Source: Bacillota bacterium
GTDB lineage: Bacteria; Bacillota; Clostridia; Christensenellales; Aristaeellaceae
Length of the DNA: 51,967 bases
Reading direction: 5' to 3'
Assembly: GCA_023409955.1 (NCBI GenBank)
Contig: JAEYQQ010000017.1
Location: forward strand, 1 to 51,967
Positions within the stretch are counted from its first letter, which is position 1. Each line of letters opens with the position of its first letter. The notes beneath the pieces were generated by a model that saw only the letters and a program-made list of their open reading frames with translations, did no database searches and was not told the DNA's origin. This document shows positions 17,582 to 26,192 of the stretch, piece after piece. A program made the translations under genes and the position numbers.

Positions 17582-18259
17582 ATGGAACATGTATTAACGT
17601 TGCTTAGAACGGCTATTACTTTTATATTGATATTGATTCTTGCAAGAATTATCGGCAGCAAGCAGCTGAGTCAGCTAACATTTTTTAATTACATTACGGG
17701 AATTACCATTGGCTCTATATCCGCGAACATAATCAGTAAAGGCAATGAGCCTTTTATAGATGAGTTTATCGGGCTTGTTTTCTGGTGCTTCTTAACAGTG
17801 TTAGATGGTTATTTGGGTATGAAGTCCGGAAAGATCAGGCTCTTGTTGGATGGCCAGCCGATAATTGTTGTCAAAAAAGGAACCATTATCAAAAAGGCTT
17901 TAAAAAGAGCACGTTTAAATATGGATGAATTGTCTATGCTGCTTCGGGAAGCAAATATATTTGCCATAACCGAAGTAGATTATGCCATATTAGAAACCAA
18001 CGGCCAGCTGTCTGTTTTAAAAAAGCAGAAATATCTGCAGGCAACAAAAGAGGACATGAAAATTCCTATGAAGAAACAGCTGTATTTACCTTCAGGGGTT
18101 GTGTCGGATGGCAGGATCATTTCAAATGTGCTGGAGGAGTATGCACTGAATGAAAAATGGCTGATAGATATGCTGAAAAAACAAAACATAGGCTCTGTAA
18201 AAGGTGTTTTATATGCTGAGCTTCAAGAGGATGGCAGTTTATATGTGGTGAAAAAGTGA
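17582..18259 (+). CDS. DUF421 family membrane protein (YetF/YdfR type)
   Basis: This 225-residue protein matches the DUF421 family of spore formers. Three hydrophobic N-terminal helices are followed by soluble alpha/beta subdomains. The first helix runs into the family motif 'RIIGSKQLSQLTFFNYITGITIGS', split here across residues 22-45. 'LLDGQPIIVVKKGTI' and 'LLREANIFAITEVDYAILETNG' are characteristic of the soluble part, which faces the cytoplasm in known members. Bacillus relatives affect spore germination and membrane lipid phenotypes, but no reaction is established. The ATG at 17582 is preferred over a TTG at 17549, which has no binding site. Its own site is sequestered in a hairpin. Confidence 0.9.
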   Translation: MEHVLTLLRTAITFILILILARIIGSKQLSQLTFFNYITGITIGSISANIISKGNEPFIDEFIGLVFWCFLTVLDGYLGMKSGKIRLLLDGQPIIVVKKGTIIKKALKRARLNMDELSMLLREANIFAITEVDYAILETNGQLSVLKKQKYLQATKEDMKIPMKKQLYLPSGVVSDGRIISNVLEEYALNEKWLIDMLKKQNIGSVKGVLYAELQEDGSLYVVKK

Positions 18260-18280
18260 CACCAAATTTCAATGCAAAAA

Positions 18281-18327
18281 ACCTGTTTGGCACATTCCAG
18301 ATTTAATCTGATGATAGCCAAACAGGT
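18281..18327. terminator. Bidirectional terminator between the DUF421 and zinc-ribbon genes
   Basis: ACCTGTTTGGC (18281-18291) pairs perfectly with GCCAAACAGGT (18317-18327). A T-run follows on the minus strand (six T) and a shorter CATTTTC on the plus strand, so it serves both convergent genes. Confidence 0.85.
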
Positions 18328-18347
18328 CATTTTCACTATTATGGTGG

Positions 18348-20276
18348 TTATTTTTTGTAAGTAAACCTTGCGTTTAACCTTGGCATATTGTCGTACATAC
18401 CAAAGGCGTCGGCAAAGATGCGGTAGGAGCTGCCAACCTCCCAGGTGGTTTTGCTGGAGTTCTCGATCATCACATATTGCGTTTTTTCAGCAGTACCTGT
18501 ATTCATAATAGCAAGCTGTGGCTTGGTGCTGATGATTTCAGTAATAACACCTGAGCAGACATAAATCTGTGTGTTTTTCACCCGCGTGGCGTTATTTGAT
18601 AACAGGTCTGCATAGTTATATGTGCCACTTGCACTTGTGTCCAATGCCCATGCAACTTTTGTGTACTCATCTACCTTAGGAACATAATATACCTGAAAGT
18701 TCAAATACGATGGCTGACGGCCAGGGATTATCGCCTCTACGCTAACGTCGTTGTTTCCGATCTGATTGAATACTGCATAGAAGGAGAAGGTGCCGTCGGT
18801 GGCAATATTCGTAATGTCCAGATCAGTATGCGGCGTTAAAACATTTACCTCGGCACCAGGAATGGTGGTCGCGGTGATTTTCATGCTCTTTGCGGAACTG
18901 GTATATGTTTGGTCGGAGAGTAAATCCAGGGGAACATCCTGAGCGGCACGGTACAGTACAATATCCATGATGTTTTCCCGGCAATACTGACTACGAACAC
19001 GAATGGTTACCCTGTTTTCACCAATAGGCTGAACCGTTGCGTTATAGGTAACCAACCCACCGTCCTGATTCACAAGGTCTGAGTAGTCACTGCCATTGAT
19101 TATAACGGTACTTCCTTCTCTTACTCTGAATTTCATGGGATACATGGCGGTGTTGACTTCCACCCAGGAAGTGTCCGGTGTTATCAGCTCAATAGGGGAC
19201 AGAGGCACCTGCACCTGATAGGAAATGGTGTCCATGGGCTGCAGCTGACCGGCGCTGGTACGGATCAAGGGTGTCAATGCCACGTCCATGGTATCTGCAA
19301 GATATTCCTCATAATCGTTATACCATACATAGTCGGGAATCTCTACCACAGCCATACCGCCGGAAATCACATAGGTGTTGCTCAGTTCTCTGATATAGAT
19401 TTGGGTTCCATCCTTGCCTGGGATGGTGATTGTATGAGCAGCCTGATCATTAACAAGGGAGGCTACAACAGTGGGCCGTGACTCAAGCTTTTTGGCCTCC
19501 TGCATCCGATTGTATACGGATATGCCAATGAAGATGGCAATCACAAGAACCATTGAAAGAGTCATCATCAGCAAAACTCTTGCAAAACCGCGCTTGCGCT
19601 TACGTTTCATAGGATACCGGGTTGACAAAAAGGGATTCATATGGGAAGTATCACCGGCGGAGGTATTGCTCCATAGCGGCTCATACGCGCTGGAGTCGTT
19701 GAATCCGTCATATACTGGCTGGGATGCGGCTATCTTACCGGATGGCGGCACCCATTGACTGGTAGGCTGCTCCGTAGTGAAAAAATCATCATCTTCTTTT
19801 TGACGGGCCGTAGAACGAGAAATTTTCGATGTAAATGCATGCTTTGCAGTTGCGCTAATGTCTTCGCCACCCTCCACCAATTCTGGCGGCATGGGACGAA
19901 GTGTAGTCTGTGGATCATCTGTTACACGAAAAATTGTTTGCCGTGTCGTATTGGTTCGGACCGTCATACTTGATGGGGCAAAGCCGCGGCGGCTGGCTTC
20001 TTCTCGCAATTGGCGCTGATGCTTCTCGCCGCGAGCTTTCCGAGCTTTCAGGTCAGCCATCTCCCGTGCCAATTCTTCTCTGTTATCTGTTACGGATTCG
20101 CTTATTCCTTCTGTATCTGCACGAATATAGATCTTGGGCGAGCTTTCCTTTAATTCGTGCTGCCACTCTGGGCCTTGGGCTCGTACAAAATCTGGTTGCG
20201 ATGGCAAGGTTTGTCCACACTGAAAACAGCGTGGAAGAGATGCTTTATTCCAATGTCCGCAATTGGGGCATTTCAT
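18348..20276 (-). CDS. Membrane-anchored protein with N-terminal zinc ribbon and large external beta-rich region; function unknown
   Basis: This 642-residue protein begins with a zinc-ribbon (C3-x2-C6 and C17-x2-C20). A charged helix prone to coiling (about 64-96) and a Ser/Thr/Asp-rich linker follow. A basic stretch 'MKRKRKRG' leads into a single membrane helix at about 233-255. The remaining 385 residues should lie outside the membrane and look like several beta-sandwich or Ig-like repeats, judged by alternating hydrophobic strands and 'PGAEVNVLTPHTDLDI'-type segments. No catalytic motif was recognised. The architecture resembles clostridial zinc-ribbon membrane proteins of unknown role. 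The ATG at 20276 follows AAGGAGG. It is monocistronic and divergent from the dehydratase gene. Confidence 0.8.
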   Translation of the reverse strand: MKCPNCGHWNKASLPRCFQCGQTLPSQPDFVRAQGPEWQHELKESSPKIYIRADTEGISESVTDNREELAREMADLKARKARGEKHQRQLREEASRRGFAPSSMTVRTNTTRQTIFRVTDDPQTTLRPMPPELVEGGEDISATAKHAFTSKISRSTARQKEDDDFFTTEQPTSQWVPPSGKIAASQPVYDGFNDSSAYEPLWSNTSAGDTSHMNPFLSTRYPMKRKRKRGFARVLLMMTLSMVLVIAIFIGISVYNRMQEAKKLESRPTVVASLVNDQAAHTITIPGKDGTQIYIRELSNTYVISGGMAVVEIPDYVWYNDYEEYLADTMDVALTPLIRTSAGQLQPMDTISYQVQVPLSPIELITPDTSWVEVNTAMYPMKFRVREGSTVIINGSDYSDLVNQDGGLVTYNATVQPIGENRVTIRVRSQYCRENIMDIVLYRAAQDVPLDLLSDQTYTSSAKSMKITATTIPGAEVNVLTPHTDLDITNIATDGTFSFYAVFNQIGNNDVSVEAIIPGRQPSYLNFQVYYVPKVDEYTKVAWALDTSASGTYNYADLLSNNATRVKNTQIYVCSGVITEIISTKPQLAIMNTGTAEKTQYVMIENSSKTTWEVGSSYRIFADAFGMYDNMPRLNARFTYKK

Positions 20277-20426
20277 TGGCGGTCCTCCTTGATAAGATCA
20301 ACAATCTATAATTCGAGCCTTCATGCGGTGATTCCTCTATCTGATGACTGTTGGCTGGTTTTTTTGGGGTGTATGTGGTACAATAAATACGTTTCATACA
20401 GCTAACGAAACAGGATGGCAGGTATC

Positions 20427-22376
20427 ATGCAGAAGCTTGGAAAAAAGTATACGTACATGATCAGGACATCAATTTTGGTGCTGATGGATGTGATTTTAAT
20501 TAATGCATCCATGATCGTTGCAATGCAACTACGCCTGGAGATTCAGGAAGAGTTTTGGAGCCATATCCATAAATTTTGGAATATCGCTCCGATCATGACA
20601 GTGTTTACCATCGGAAGCTTCTTCTTGGTAAGGCTGTATAAAAGCCTGTGGCAGTATGCCAGCATTAACGGGCTTGTTCAGATCGGCGCAGGAACGCTGC
20701 TGGGTTCATTGGCAACCTATCTTTTTTCTTTAATTTCCTATACCATTTCTCCGTCTCCCAATTTGTTTTTAATGCCCCGTACCGTATATCTTATCCAATG
20801 GCTTGTACTCTTACTATTAATCGGCGCATCCCGCATCAGTATGCGTCTGGTTACGCAATGGGGCAAAACCGGTATTCCCTTTTTTCATAATCAAAATGAT
20901 GCCAAGTCTAGGGTCATGGTTGTTGGTGCAGGCTGGGCTGGGGCCTCAGTGATACGAGAAATGCAATCAGGCCGTTTTGGTTCCAGCAGAGCGGTGCTCG
21001 CTGTGGATGACCATCCAGCTAAGAAGGGTACCCGTATCAATGGTGTCCCCGTTTATCCCGGTACTGAAAATGTTGATATGTATGCGAGGCAGTTTCAGAT
21101 TGACGAGATCATCATTGCCATTGCTACGCCTAAGGGGTCTTTGCGTCCGCTGATTGAAAGCTGCCTAGCTACAAAATGCAAGCTGAGAATGGTATCAGCC
21201 CTTCGCAATGTTCAAAATGGGAGAGATGTTTTATCACCCATTCGAGATGTGAATATTGCCGATCTTTTGGGCCGCTCAGAGCAGCATCTAGACATGACCG
21301 AAGCAAAAGCATACTTCGAAGGAAAGTGCGTGCTGGTTACTGGCGGCGGCGGTTCCATCGGTTCTGAGCTGTGTCGGCAGATTATGCGCTTTTCACCTAG
21401 GAAGCTGGTAATCTATGACATTAGTGAAAACTATATGTATGATTTATTCTTTGAACTGCAGGAGCAGTTTGGTCCTTTGGTTAAAAATACGGTTGAACTT
21501 TGTGTTGGATCGATCCAGGATAAAAGCCGCATGGACAGCGTATTTCATATGTTCAAGCCAGATGTCGTCCTCCATGCCGCAGCCCATAAGCATGTACCAC
21601 TCATGGAGGATTGTCCTGAGCAGGCGGTAAAAAACAATGTCTTTGGTACGCTATATACGGCGCAAGCAGCAATGACCCACGGCGTCAAGCGTTTTGTTAT
21701 GATCTCCACTGACAAGGCGGTGAACCCCACCAATGTGATGGGGGCTACCAAGCGAGCGGCGGAAATGGTGATAGAATCCTTGCAGGGCTTTGGTAAAACA
21801 GAGTTTATTGCCGTGCGCTTTGGCAATGTTCTTGGTTCTCATGGCAGCGTTGTGCCGCTGTTTGAAAGGCAGATCAGGTCTGGCGGCCCGATTACCCTGA
21901 CACATCCGGATATAATCCGCTACTTTATGACCATTCCGGAAGCTGCCAGCCTGGTGCTGCAAGCAGCGTCCATGGCCAGGGGCGGAGAGCTTTTTGTACT
22001 GGATATGGGGGAGCCCATGAAGATCAAGGAACTGGCAGAGCGCATGATCCAGCTGTATGCAGATCCAGCGGGTCCGCCGGTGGAAATACACTATGTAGGG
22101 TTGCGCCCTGGTGAAAAGTTATACGAAGAGCTTTTGCGGGATGATGAAAATGTGAGCCATACCAGCAGAGAGAAGATCTTTGTCGCAAGGCCGGAGGAGT
22201 TCTCTTGGGAAACAATCCAGGCCATGCTGGACCGGATGCAGATATGCTTGGATACCCATGGTGATATGTGTGCCTGCCTGCACGATTTGATTCCATCCTA
22301 TCTGGATGCGGATGCAGTAAACAGCGCTGCGGAGAAAAAAAGGCTGGCATCGGAAGAAAAAGCGGTTTCTGCATAA
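20427..22376 (+). CDS. Membrane nucleotide-sugar 4,6-dehydratase (PglF/CapD family)
   Basis: This is a polysaccharide biosynthesis protein of 649 residues. Four N-terminal membrane helices (to about residue 140) are followed by a first nucleotide-binding fold 'VVGAGWAGASVIREM' and then the extended SDR catalytic domain with 'VTGGGGSIGSELCRQI'. The active-site block 'STDKAVNPTNVMGATK' has Met-x-x-x-Lys in place of Tyr-x-x-x-Lys, as in UDP-GlcNAc 4,6-dehydratases such as PglF. It should make UDP-4-keto-6-deoxy sugars for glycans or glycoproteins. The second ATG (20427) is better placed relative to AGGATGG than the one at 20415. No glycan cluster surrounds it. Confidence 0.92.
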   Translation: MQKLGKKYTYMIRTSILVLMDVILINASMIVAMQLRLEIQEEFWSHIHKFWNIAPIMTVFTIGSFFLVRLYKSLWQYASINGLVQIGAGTLLGSLATYLFSLISYTISPSPNLFLMPRTVYLIQWLVLLLLIGASRISMRLVTQWGKTGIPFFHNQNDAKSRVMVVGAGWAGASVIREMQSGRFGSSRAVLAVDDHPAKKGTRINGVPVYPGTENVDMYARQFQIDEIIIAIATPKGSLRPLIESCLATKCKLRMVSALRNVQNGRDVLSPIRDVNIADLLGRSEQHLDMTEAKAYFEGKCVLVTGGGGSIGSELCRQIMRFSPRKLVIYDISENYMYDLFFELQEQFGPLVKNTVELCVGSIQDKSRMDSVFHMFKPDVVLHAAAHKHVPLMEDCPEQAVKNNVFGTLYTAQAAMTHGVKRFVMISTDKAVNPTNVMGATKRAAEMVIESLQGFGKTEFIAVRFGNVLGSHGSVVPLFERQIRSGGPITLTHPDIIRYFMTIPEAASLVLQAASMARGGELFVLDMGEPMKIKELAERMIQLYADPAGPPVEIHYVGLRPGEKLYEELLRDDENVSHTSREKIFVARPEEFSWETIQAMLDRMQICLDTHGDMCACLHDLIPSYLDADAVNSAAEKKRLASEEKAVSA

Positions 22377-22382
22377 AACAAG

Positions 22383-22419
22383 AACAGGCTTTACCCAATC
22401 AAAGTGGGAAAAGCCTGTT
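22383..22419. terminator. Bidirectional terminator between the dehydratase and Dabb genes
   Basis: AACAGGCTTTACCCA (22383-22397) pairs with TGGGAAAAGCCTGTT (22405-22419), with one internal A/A mismatch. TTGTTATT follows on plus and CTTGTTTT on minus. Confidence 0.85.
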
Positions 22420-22422
22420 TTG

Positions 22423-22713
22423 TTATTCTATCACGTAATCTGCACTGGTTGAGCTTTCTCTCACGGCGTGCATGTGTTTTTGCACCGGCAGATGAACGGG
22501 ATGAGTGCGGTAGCGCTCTAGTGATTCCATGGAATCAAACACCGTCGTCAGGCATATATCGCAGGATCTGTTGCTGTGCAGGCAATCTATGCCTACTTCT
22601 AGGGAGATCATTCCTTCAATCTTGCCAGCCATGGTTCGCAGCTTTTGCGCAGCTTCATTGATAACCTCTGGGGATTTGTCCTTTAACCAGAACATCACGA
22701 TATGGCGGACCAT
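22423..22713 (-). CDS. Dabb (stress-responsive alpha/beta barrel) family protein
   Basis: A 96-residue ferredoxin-like dimeric barrel protein. It opens with the family motif 'VRHIVMFWLKD', has 'IEGMISLEVGID' in the middle, and ends 'HPVHLPVQKHMHAVRESSTSADYVIE' around residues 70-95, split by its conserved His residues. The ATG at 22713 follows AAGGAG at six bases. Dabb proteins act in varied oxidoreductive or degradative steps and their substrates cannot be read from sequence. It stands alone, convergent with the dehydratase gene. Confidence 0.9.
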   Translation of the reverse strand: MVRHIVMFWLKDKSPEVINEAAQKLRTMAGKIEGMISLEVGIDCLHSNRSCDICLTTVFDSMESLERYRTHPVHLPVQKHMHAVRESSTSADYVIE

Positions 22714-22754
22714 ATTTTTCTCCTTATTGGCGTGCTTCTTTCCGGGTGCGCACA

Positions 22755-22784
22755 TTGACACCCACCGGATATCTCCATTATAAT
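22755..22784 (+). promoter_or_regulatory. SigA-type promoter of galT
   Basis: TTGACA (22755-22760), an 18-base spacer and TATAAT (22779-22784) lie 53 bases before the galT start codon. Confidence 0.8.
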
Positions 22785-22836
22785 GCAGACGGACGAGCCT
22801 GACAATGCGGGAATGTTAATGAAACGGAGATAGTTT

Positions 22837-24369
22837 ATGACTTATACAGAGGCGGCGCACAAGGCTGTGGAGGAGCTGCTTGTTTTTTCTGTAGAAAAAT
22901 CCTTGATCCAGTTAGAAGATGTGGCATTTGCCAGGAATCTTTTATTGGATGTCATGCATCTGGATTCTCCCGGCAAAGCTGTTGCAATAAATCATATACC
23001 GGAGACGGCTACTGTTTATCTGGAGGCTTTGCTGGATGCCGCTGTAGGCATGGGGTTGATTGAAGATACATGCACGGAGCGAGATTTGCTCAGCGCCCGG
23101 ATCATGGGCTGTGTTACACCTGTTCCGTATCAGGTGCGCACTGAGTTTGAAAGAATCCGCAGGGAAAAAGGCCCGGAGGCTGCCACTGGCTGGTTTTATC
23201 AAATGTGCCGGGATTGCGATTATATCCGAGTGGATTATATTAATAAGAACATTCGCTATTTTGCCGACACGGACTGCGGCGAGCTGGAGATTACGATCAA
23301 CCTTTCCAAACCTGAAAAAGACCCGAAGGAGATCGCAAAGCTGAAGAATGCACCACAGGCTGGTTACCCCAGATGCATGCTGTGCATTGAAAACTCAGGC
23401 TATGCCGGACGGCTGAACTTTCCCGCCAGGCAAAACCACAGGGTGGTGCCGCTAAAGCTTGCAGGGGATGACTGGTATCTTCAATATTCTCCGTATCTGT
23501 ATTACCCTGAGCATTGCATTGTTTTCAACGGCAGACATGTGCCCATGGTATTGTCCAGGCAATGTTTTGAACGCCTGTTTGATTTTGTGGACCAGTTTCC
23601 GCATTATTTTATTGGCTCCAATGCAGATCTTCCCATTGTGGGTGGCTCTATTTTGAACCACGATCATTTCCAAGGCGGAAGTTATGTGTTTCCCATGGAT
23701 AAAGCGAAGGATAGCTGCATGCTCACTTCTCCTGTGTCAGGTGTGCAGGCAGCCATTCTGGATTGGCCTATGTCAGCCCTTTCACTTCGGGGGGAAAGCA
23801 AACAGCAACTGATCACTTTGGCGATGCAGGTGCTTAACCTATGGCGGGAATACAGCGACCCGTTATGCGATATTCTGGCTAAGACCACTGAGCCGCATAA
23901 CACCATAACGCCAATCCTGCGCAAAACAGGCAACGAATACCGCTTGGTGCTAGTACTAAGAAACAACAGGACAACTCAAGAGCATCCGTTGGGGCTGTTC
24001 CATCCCCATGCTCCGTTGCATCATATTAAAAAAGAGAATATCGGTCTGATTGAGGTTATGGGCCTTTTTATCCTGCCTGGCCGCTTGAAAGGTGAGCTGC
24101 AGGAGCTTGAAGGATATCTCACTGATGCAAAGCCGTTGATAGAACCATCAGAACAGGATTCATCCTTTAAGCACTTTGCCTGGGTAAAGGAGATTGCACA
24201 GAGGACCGGAACAGCATTAACAGCCCAAGAAGCGCAAAAGACCTTGCGGGATGCTGTTGCACAAGTATGCGGCCAAGTTCTAAAGGATGCTGGCGTGTAT
24301 AAGCAAACAGAACAAGGGCGCAAGGGGATGCTGGACTTTTTGAGGACTGCAGGCTTTGATTCAATGTAA
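22837..24369 (+). CDS. galT: UDP-glucose--hexose-1-phosphate uridylyltransferase GalT (Firmicutes type)
   Basis: This Leloir-pathway enzyme exchanges UMP between UDP-glucose and galactose-1-phosphate. At 510 residues it belongs to the long Firmicutes GalT family (about 490-510), not the short E. coli type. Diagnostic stretches are 'GYPRCMLCIENSGYAGR', 'QYSPYLYYPEHCIVF' and 'GSILNHDHFQGG', the last carrying the family's active-site histidines. 'EPHNTITPILRK' and 'GLFHPHAPLHHIKKENIGLIEVMG' (split near residues 389-410) are also typical. CGGAG precedes the ATG. galK and galE are not in the window. A separate promoter starts right after this gene, so it is probably monocistronic. Confidence 0.94.
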   Translation: MTYTEAAHKAVEELLVFSVEKSLIQLEDVAFARNLLLDVMHLDSPGKAVAINHIPETATVYLEALLDAAVGMGLIEDTCTERDLLSARIMGCVTPVPYQVRTEFERIRREKGPEAATGWFYQMCRDCDYIRVDYINKNIRYFADTDCGELEITINLSKPEKDPKEIAKLKNAPQAGYPRCMLCIENSGYAGRLNFPARQNHRVVPLKLAGDDWYLQYSPYLYYPEHCIVFNGRHVPMVLSRQCFERLFDFVDQFPHYFIGSNADLPIVGGSILNHDHFQGGSYVFPMDKAKDSCMLTSPVSGVQAAILDWPMSALSLRGESKQQLITLAMQVLNLWREYSDPLCDILAKTTEPHNTITPILRKTGNEYRLVLVLRNNRTTQEHPLGLFHPHAPLHHIKKENIGLIEVMGLFILPGRLKGELQELEGYLTDAKPLIEPSEQDSSFKHFAWVKEIAQRTGTALTAQEAQKTLRDAVAQVCGQVLKDAGVYKQTEQGRKGMLDFLRTAGFDSM

Positions 24370-24373
24370 AAGC

Positions 24374-24401
24374 TTGACGCCCTACGGGGAACACGTATAA
24401 T
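24374..24401 (+). promoter_or_regulatory. SigA-type promoter of the GH127-like gene
   Basis: TTGACG (24374-24379), a 16-base spacer and TATAAT (24396-24401) begin five bases after the galT stop codon. Confidence 0.8.
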
Positions 24402-24454
24402 GAATGCATGGACAGGCATAAGCCTGCCTATGGAATGAACGGTGGAGGATATCT

Positions 24455-26191
24455 ATGCCCAAGAAACCTATGTTATCCAAGGCGCCCCTTACGGAAGCTT
24501 ATTTTGCGCCCCTGCCCTATAAAGCAGTACGGCCCCAAGGTGCGCTTTACAATAGACTCAAGGATGCCGCACGGTGGGTGGGGCAAACATCCTGGGAGAA
24601 TGATCGTCTTTTAGGGTATGCAGCATTGGCCTTTTTGACAGATGATACGGCACTATTGGAACAAGTAAAAGCAAGGGTGGAGACAATTCTTGCTGCTCAG
24701 AAGGAAGACGGTGCAGTGGAATCATCCGATCTATCCGCACACGCCTCCATGCTTCGCGGTCTTGTTGCATGGTATGCAGCAACAGCAGACAAACGTGTTT
24801 TGCTTTACTTGCTTAAGAACTTGCAGTACATATACCGCCAGGCTGAGAACATTTTTCATAATTTACATGATGCCGCACTGACGGGGGAGTTTGGTTATGC
24901 TGCCATTTGTGTCTATCAGTGGAGCGGAAAGTCTTTTCTGCTGAAGCTGATAGAAAAGCTTCGTGCGCTGGGTCTTGACTGGACAGGCTTTTTTCATACA
25001 TTCCCTGTAACAAGGCCCTTTCAAAAGCATATTTCTCCTGAGGAAATGCGTAAGGGACTTTCCTCTCTTGATGAGCAGACGCGTTCATATTACGAAAAGC
25101 AGCAGATTATGGCAGATGGCCTGATGCTTGCTAAAGGTCTAAAAACACCTGCAATACTAGCTCGCTATTCCGGCAGCAGCAAGGAGAAGGAAGCGGGAAA
25201 GCTGGGGCTTGAAAAGGCAATGCGCTACCATGGCACTGCCCATGGCCTGTTTGCTGCTGAACCCGCACTAATGGGCGGCGATCCTTCCTGCGGCATCGAC
25301 GGCCGGGCTGCGGCAGAGGCCATGTTTTCCTTGGAACAACTGCTTGTATCCCAAGGCGGCGGCTGGTTTGCCGATGCTTGGGAAAAGATTGCGCTGAATA
25401 TTTTGCCTGCGATGGAGAAAAACGGGCGCGTGCGCCCCTACCTGCGGGTCAATGGTCCTTTTCAGGCAGAAAACAAGCCTTCTGCGGAAGTTGGTCCCTG
25501 GGTGGACGCCTGGCTGAAAGGGATGACTGGCTATGCATCCAACCTGTGGATGGCAGCCCGGGATGAAGGGTTGGCCCTGATGGGGTATGTGCCATCCAGC
25601 CTGCGCTGGAAAATTGGAACAACTGCAGTATCAATCCAGGTGGAAGGGAAATATCCGTTGGACGGTGAGATTGTCATAACGGTTCACGCTAAAAATGCGG
25701 TGGCATTCCCACTGCATTTGCGCATCCCAGGGTGGGCGCAGGATGTTCAGGTAAAGGTCAATGACGAGGGCGGACATTCCGCCGAAGCTGGTAGCTTTTT
25801 TATATTGAATCGCACCTGGCTAGATGGAGACAAGGTTTATTTGTCCCTGCCTATGGCGCCGAGGCTTACCCGCTGGCATCACCAAAGTGCCGCTGTGGAG
25901 TTCGGTCCGCTGCTGATGGCGCTTCCTGTAGACGGCGAGCAACCCTTATGGCAGCTGGCCCTTTCTTCAACTGATAAAATGTCTTCCAGCCTTGACGATA
26001 GACAAGGGGAGAAACAGCTGAAGGTTTCAGCTGTATTCCGCAAGGTCCTAGGCTGGGCAGCTAAGGGTGACAAGTTGCAGATGCCGCCCATTCATCCCGA
26101 AATGGAAGGGGATGCGCTTACTTTAACCCTTACGCCCTATGGGGAAACGGTGTGCCGTATGGCTCAGTTCCCTGTGGCGCCGGAGGCGTAA
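24455..26191 (+). CDS. GH127-like (DUF1680) protein lacking the catalytic cysteines
   Basis: This 578-residue protein has the (alpha/alpha)6-barrel plus beta-domain layout of the DUF1680/GH127 family, whose known members are beta-L-arabinofuranosidases. Family-like blocks include 'QTSWENDRLLGYAAL', 'HGLFAAEPALMGGDP', 'AEAMFSLEQLLV', 'WEKIALNILPAM' and the C-terminal 'FPLHLRIPGWAQ'. The active-site segments differ. Where characterised enzymes have Glu-x-Cys before the 'MFSLE' helix, this has Asp282-Gly-Arg284. Where they have a Cys-Cys pair before 'xxN', this has Gly359-Tyr360. Zinc binding and the cysteine nucleophile therefore look lost. The ATG follows GGAGG at six bases. dus follows two bases after its stop. 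Confidence 0.78.
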   Translation: MPKKPMLSKAPLTEAYFAPLPYKAVRPQGALYNRLKDAARWVGQTSWENDRLLGYAALAFLTDDTALLEQVKARVETILAAQKEDGAVESSDLSAHASMLRGLVAWYAATADKRVLLYLLKNLQYIYRQAENIFHNLHDAALTGEFGYAAICVYQWSGKSFLLKLIEKLRALGLDWTGFFHTFPVTRPFQKHISPEEMRKGLSSLDEQTRSYYEKQQIMADGLMLAKGLKTPAILARYSGSSKEKEAGKLGLEKAMRYHGTAHGLFAAEPALMGGDPSCGIDGRAAAEAMFSLEQLLVSQGGGWFADAWEKIALNILPAMEKNGRVRPYLRVNGPFQAENKPSAEVGPWVDAWLKGMTGYASNLWMAARDEGLALMGYVPSSLRWKIGTTAVSIQVEGKYPLDGEIVITVHAKNAVAFPLHLRIPGWAQDVQVKVNDEGGHSAEAGSFFILNRTWLDGDKVYLSLPMAPRLTRWHHQSAAVEFGPLLMALPVDGEQPLWQLALSSTDKMSSSLDDRQGEKQLKVSAVFRKVLGWAAKGDKLQMPPIHPEMEGDALTLTLTPYGETVCRMAQFPVAPEA

Positions 26192-26192
26192 C

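Noticed and set aside
23430..23460. A GGGTGGTGCCGC stretch resembling the T-box specifier-bulge motif
   Set aside because: It lies within the galT coding sequence, in frame with conserved residues, and lacks the rest of a T-box leader.
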